A stretch of 15,638 nucleotides of DNA. It comes from an uncultured Bacteroidales bacterium. GTDB taxonomy: Bacteria; Bacteroidota; Bacteroidia; Bacteroidales; UBA932. Position numbers and translations under genes: made by a program. Location of the stretch: the NCBI GenBank assembly GCA_946627685.1, contig CAMOVV010000005.1:1-15638 (forward strand), given 5' to 3'. Shown piece by piece: positions 13,442-15,638 of the stretch. The notes below the pieces were generated by a model. That model was not told the origin of the DNA, did no database searches, and saw nothing but the letters and a program-made list of their open reading frames with translations. How positions within the stretch are numbered: position 1 is the stretch's first letter; each line of letters begins with the position of its first letter.

Positions 13442-14458
13442 TCAGCTGTTTTCAATGACGGTCCCGAGAAAATCGGTTATGTCCATTCCGGCGGCCTTTA
13501 CCATCTTCGGGACGAGGGAGGCTCCGGTCATACCGGGGATGATGTTGATTTCGAGGAAATACAGTCCGTCGGAAGCGAGGATGTAGTCCATGCGGACAAG
13601 GCCGGAACATCCCATCCGGCGGTAAATCTTCCTGGTGGTCTCCTGAATGTGGGAGGAGATTTCCTCGGAAACCGGCGCAGGGCAGATTTCGTCGCTGTTG
13701 CCGTTGTATTTGGCGTCGTAGTCGAAGTAATCGTTGCTCGTGACAATCTGGATGATAGGAAGGGTCTTGACCTCTCCCCCGTCGGTGTAGGCCGCACAGG
13801 TGAACTCCTCTCCGGGAATCCCCTTTTCTACTATCACCGTCGGACTTTCGCTGAAGGCGAAACGGACGGCCTGGGGAAGGTCTTCCGCCTTCTCGACCCG
13901 TGTCATTCCGAAACTGGAGCCGGCCCCCGTCGGTTTAACGAAAAGGGGAAGGCCGAGGGTGGATACAGCCGTCTCGGAAAGGGCCTCGACATCGCAGCCC
14001 TGGCGGAAAAACACCTCGGGAGCGAGCTTCACGATGCCTTCGTCGCGAAGATAGCACTTGCAGGCATATTTGTCGAAGGCCACGGCGCAGACAAAGGCGG
14101 AACAGGTGCTGAACGGGATGCCCAGCATCTCGAAATAACCCTGAATCTGGCCGGTCTCCCCGGGCTTTCCGTGCTGCATGATGTAGGCGAAGTCGAACTT
14201 GACCTTTTCGCCATAGAGCGTCACGGAGAAATCCGTCTTGTCTATTTCGGGACGGGACCCTTCGGGAAGGGGCACCCTCATCGAGTTGCGCTTGCGGAAA
14301 GCGGTCAGCTGCCACTTGCCGAAACGCGCAAATATCTCATAGACATCATATTTGGTAATATCAATCCGGGAAGCGACGTACTCCCCGCTGCGGCATGACA
14401 CCTCCCATTCGGAGGAATCACTCCCGTAAATCACCGCTATTCTCGTATAACCTGCCAT
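13442..14458 (-). CDS. ddl: D-alanine--D-alanine ligase
   Basis: Joins two D-alanines with ATP to make the dipeptide end of peptidoglycan precursors, in the cytosol. Motifs run in order over 338 residues: YGSDSSEWEVS (11-21) with the substrate-binding Glu17, MQHGKPGETGQIQG (94-107), the lysine-containing strand FVKPTGAGSSFG (173-184) with the active-site serine pair at 181-182, YDAKYNG (247-253) with the Lys-Tyr pair characteristic of D-Ala-D-Ala rather than D-Ala-D-lactate ligases, and the metal-ligand segment FLEINIIPGMT (301-311) with Glu303 and Asn305. The loop before PGMT reads NII rather than the common NTx, a mild variant. Length is normal. It lies between the PBP gene (14 bases upstream) and prmC (two bases downstream). 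The Tyr251 call argues against a vancomycin-resistance type. Confidence 0.95.
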   Translation of the reverse strand: MAGYTRIAVIYGSDSSEWEVSCRSGEYVASRIDITKYDVYEIFARFGKWQLTAFRKRNSMRVPLPEGSRPEIDKTDFSVTLYGEKVKFDFAYIMQHGKPGETGQIQGYFEMLGIPFSTCSAFVCAVAFDKYACKCYLRDEGIVKLAPEVFFRQGCDVEALSETAVSTLGLPLFVKPTGAGSSFGMTRVEKAEDLPQAVRFAFSESPTVIVEKGIPGEEFTCAAYTDGGEVKTLPIIQIVTSNDYFDYDAKYNGNSDEICPAPVSEEISSHIQETTRKIYRRMGCSGLVRMDYILASDGLYFLEINIIPGMTGASLVPKMVKAAGMDITDFLGTVIENS

Positions 14459-14472
14459 AAGCTGACACTATT

Positions 14473-15638
14473 CTAGTCGAAATAATAATTTTCCTGCGTC
14501 TGGGACTGGCTGTCTCCGGAGGAGGACGCCGCCGAAGAACAGTCGAGACTGGCCCCGCCTCCCGCGGGAGCGATGAACCTGTCGTTCTCTGACACCCCCA
14601 GGGAACCGTCGGAAATGACCTTCCTCATGAAGATTCCCCAGATGGGCAGGGCCATGTTCGCGCCCTGGCCGAGGGAACCGGACTGGAAGTGTACCTGACG
14701 GTCTTCGGCTCCGGCCCAGACCCCGGCGGTAATGGTCGGAGTGTATCCGATGAACCATCCGTCGGCGTTGTCGTTGGTGGTGCCGGTCTTGCCGGCGATT
14801 TCTCCCTTAAGCTGGTAGCGGAACCTGAGCCGGGACCCGGTGCCTCCGTCCACGACCCCCCTCATGAGGGAGACCATGGTGTAGGCGGTGCGGTCGCCGA
14901 TGGCTTCACGCTGGGTGCTGGTAAATTCCGAGAGGACGTTGCCCTGGTTGTCTTCTATCCTTGTCACGAACATGGGGCTCACATATACTCCCCTCGAAGG
15001 GAAGGTGTTGTATGCGGAGACCATTTCCATCAGGGACAGGTCGGTGGACCCGACGCAGATGGAAGGCACTTCCTCCACATGGCTCTTGATACCCATCTTG
15101 TGCATCATTTCCACCATGGCGCGGGGGCCGAACTGCTTCATCAGATAGGCGGAAATGTTGTTGGAACTGTTGGTGAGGCCCCATTTCAGGGTGACCGTCT
15201 GCCCTATCCATGAAGACTTGTCCGTACTGCGGGGCGTCCACGTGTTTTCCCCGACGATAATGGTCTGGGGAAGGTTGACCACCTGGTAGCAGGGACTCAT
15301 GCCCTCCTGCATGGCAAGGGTATAGAGGAACGGCTTGACCGTGGAGCCCACCTGTCTCTTGCCCTGGGAAATGTTGTCATACTTGAAATAGCGGTAGTTG
15401 GGGCCGCCGACATAGAATTTCACGTGACCCGTGCCCGGCTCTATTCCAAGGAAGGCGGCGCGGAGGATTCCCTTGTAGTACCTTATGGAATCGTCCGGGG
15501 TCATCGTCGTATCCACATAGCCCTTCTTGCTCCAGGAGAACACCCTCATGCTCCGGGGCTCGGAGAAACTGGCAAGAATCGCGGACTCGGTCTTGCCGTC
15601 TTTCTTCATCATCCTCCAGCGGTCGCTCCAGCGGCGGG
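14473..15638 (-). CDS. Class A penicillin-binding protein (PBP1A type), C-terminal part cut by window edge
   Basis: The visible 388 residues are the transpeptidase half of a bifunctional class A PBP; the N-terminal membrane anchor and glycosyltransferase domain lie outside the window, upstream past 15638. The frame runs through the edge without a stop, so the start at 15612 is only internal Met. The three penicillin-binding motifs are intact: SxxK with the nucleophile Ser in GSTVKPF (bases 15345-15334), SxN as SSN (around 15168-15160), and KTG in AGKTGTTND (around 14790). It cross-links and (as the whole protein) polymerises peptidoglycan outside the inner membrane. After the catalytic domain (GVWAGAEDRQVHF) there is a Ser/Gln-rich flexible tail ending in NYYFD. 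It is first in the leftward PBP-ddl-prmC group, so cell-wall polymerisation and precursor synthesis are likely expressed together. Confidence 0.93.
   Translation of the reverse strand, partial: RRWSDRWRMMKKDGKTESAILASFSEPRSMRVFSWSKKGYVDTTMTPDDSIRYYKGILRAAFLGIEPGTGHVKFYVGGPNYRYFKYDNISQGKRQVGSTVKPFLYTLAMQEGMSPCYQVVNLPQTIIVGENTWTPRSTDKSSWIGQTVTLKWGLTNSSNNISAYLMKQFGPRAMVEMMHKMGIKSHVEEVPSICVGSTDLSLMEMVSAYNTFPSRGVYVSPMFVTRIEDNQGNVLSEFTSTQREAIGDRTAYTMVSLMRGVVDGGTGSRLRFRYQLKGEIAGKTGTTNDNADGWFIGYTPTITAGVWAGAEDRQVHFQSGSLGQGANMALPIWGIFMRKVISDGSLGVSENDRFIAPAGGGASLDCSSAASSSGDSQSQTQENYYFD

Noticed and set aside
13439..14398. 319-residue plus-strand open frame opposite ddl
   Set aside because: Antisense shadow of an enzyme with every expected active-site motif.
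13442..14458. D-Ala-D-lactate (vancomycin-resistance type) ligase
   Set aside because: The Lys-Tyr pair at 250-251 is that of D-Ala-D-Ala ligases, and no vanH or vanX type neighbour is present.
1..15638. tRNA, rRNA, CRISPR, insertion sequence or novel defence island
   Set aside because: Gaps are too short for most RNA genes and no cloverleaf, direct-repeat array, transposase or terminal inverted repeats were seen; gene content is housekeeping plus envelope proteins.

Overview
The window looks like a piece of a moderately GC-rich Bacteroidales chromosome. Four things point there. The gene families are typical of that order: a DUF3109 protein, a DUF2007 protein, a long U32 protein of the RlhA type, a tandem M16-like secreted protein and a YtxH/holin-like pair. 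Both secreted proteins have signal peptides ending in Ala-Gln. Several intergenic gaps carry TAnnTTTG boxes, the Bacteroidota -7 promoter element. Shine-Dalgarno sequences are weak or missing before many starts. I cannot name a genus. Almost all of the window is coding, and the longest gene-free gap is about 115 bases. I see no rRNA, tRNA, CRISPR array, insertion sequence or prophage.

Layout. 1-1187 (minus): a tight envelope or stress cluster read leftwards, YtxH-domain protein, holin-like two-TM protein, an 80-residue unknown, and the start of an Xaa-Pro aminopeptidase cut by the window edge. 1303-2289 (plus): 6-phosphofructokinase pfkA, ending against a hairpin it shares with the convergent hemW. 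2322-4339 (minus): a single-pass coiled-coil membrane protein whose stop overlaps the GTG start of hemW. 4433-5130 (plus): a two-TM protein and a DUF2007 protein. 5127-8317 (minus): a secreted tandem M16-like protein that appears to lack the zinc-binding motif, overlapping a Cys-rich DUF3109 protein. 8432-11216 (plus): a secreted TPR protein and a U32 protein. 11219-12433 (minus): an unrecognised lipoprotein. 12472-12502: a long perfect inverted repeat. 12525-15638 (minus): prmC, ddl and the 3' part of a class A penicillin-binding protein gene.

How it fits together. Most of this is core housekeeping: glycolysis (pfkA), heme trafficking (hemW), peptidoglycan synthesis (PBP1A plus D-Ala-D-Ala ligase), translation termination (prmC) and probable RNA hydroxylation (U32). 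Envelope proteins of unknown function sit between these. I do not see a defence system, secondary-metabolite cluster or other clearly new multi-gene system. The points most worth a second look are the apparently inactive tandem M16 protein, the 31-base palindrome upstream of the orphan lipoprotein gene, and the coiled-coil protein translationally coupled to hemW.
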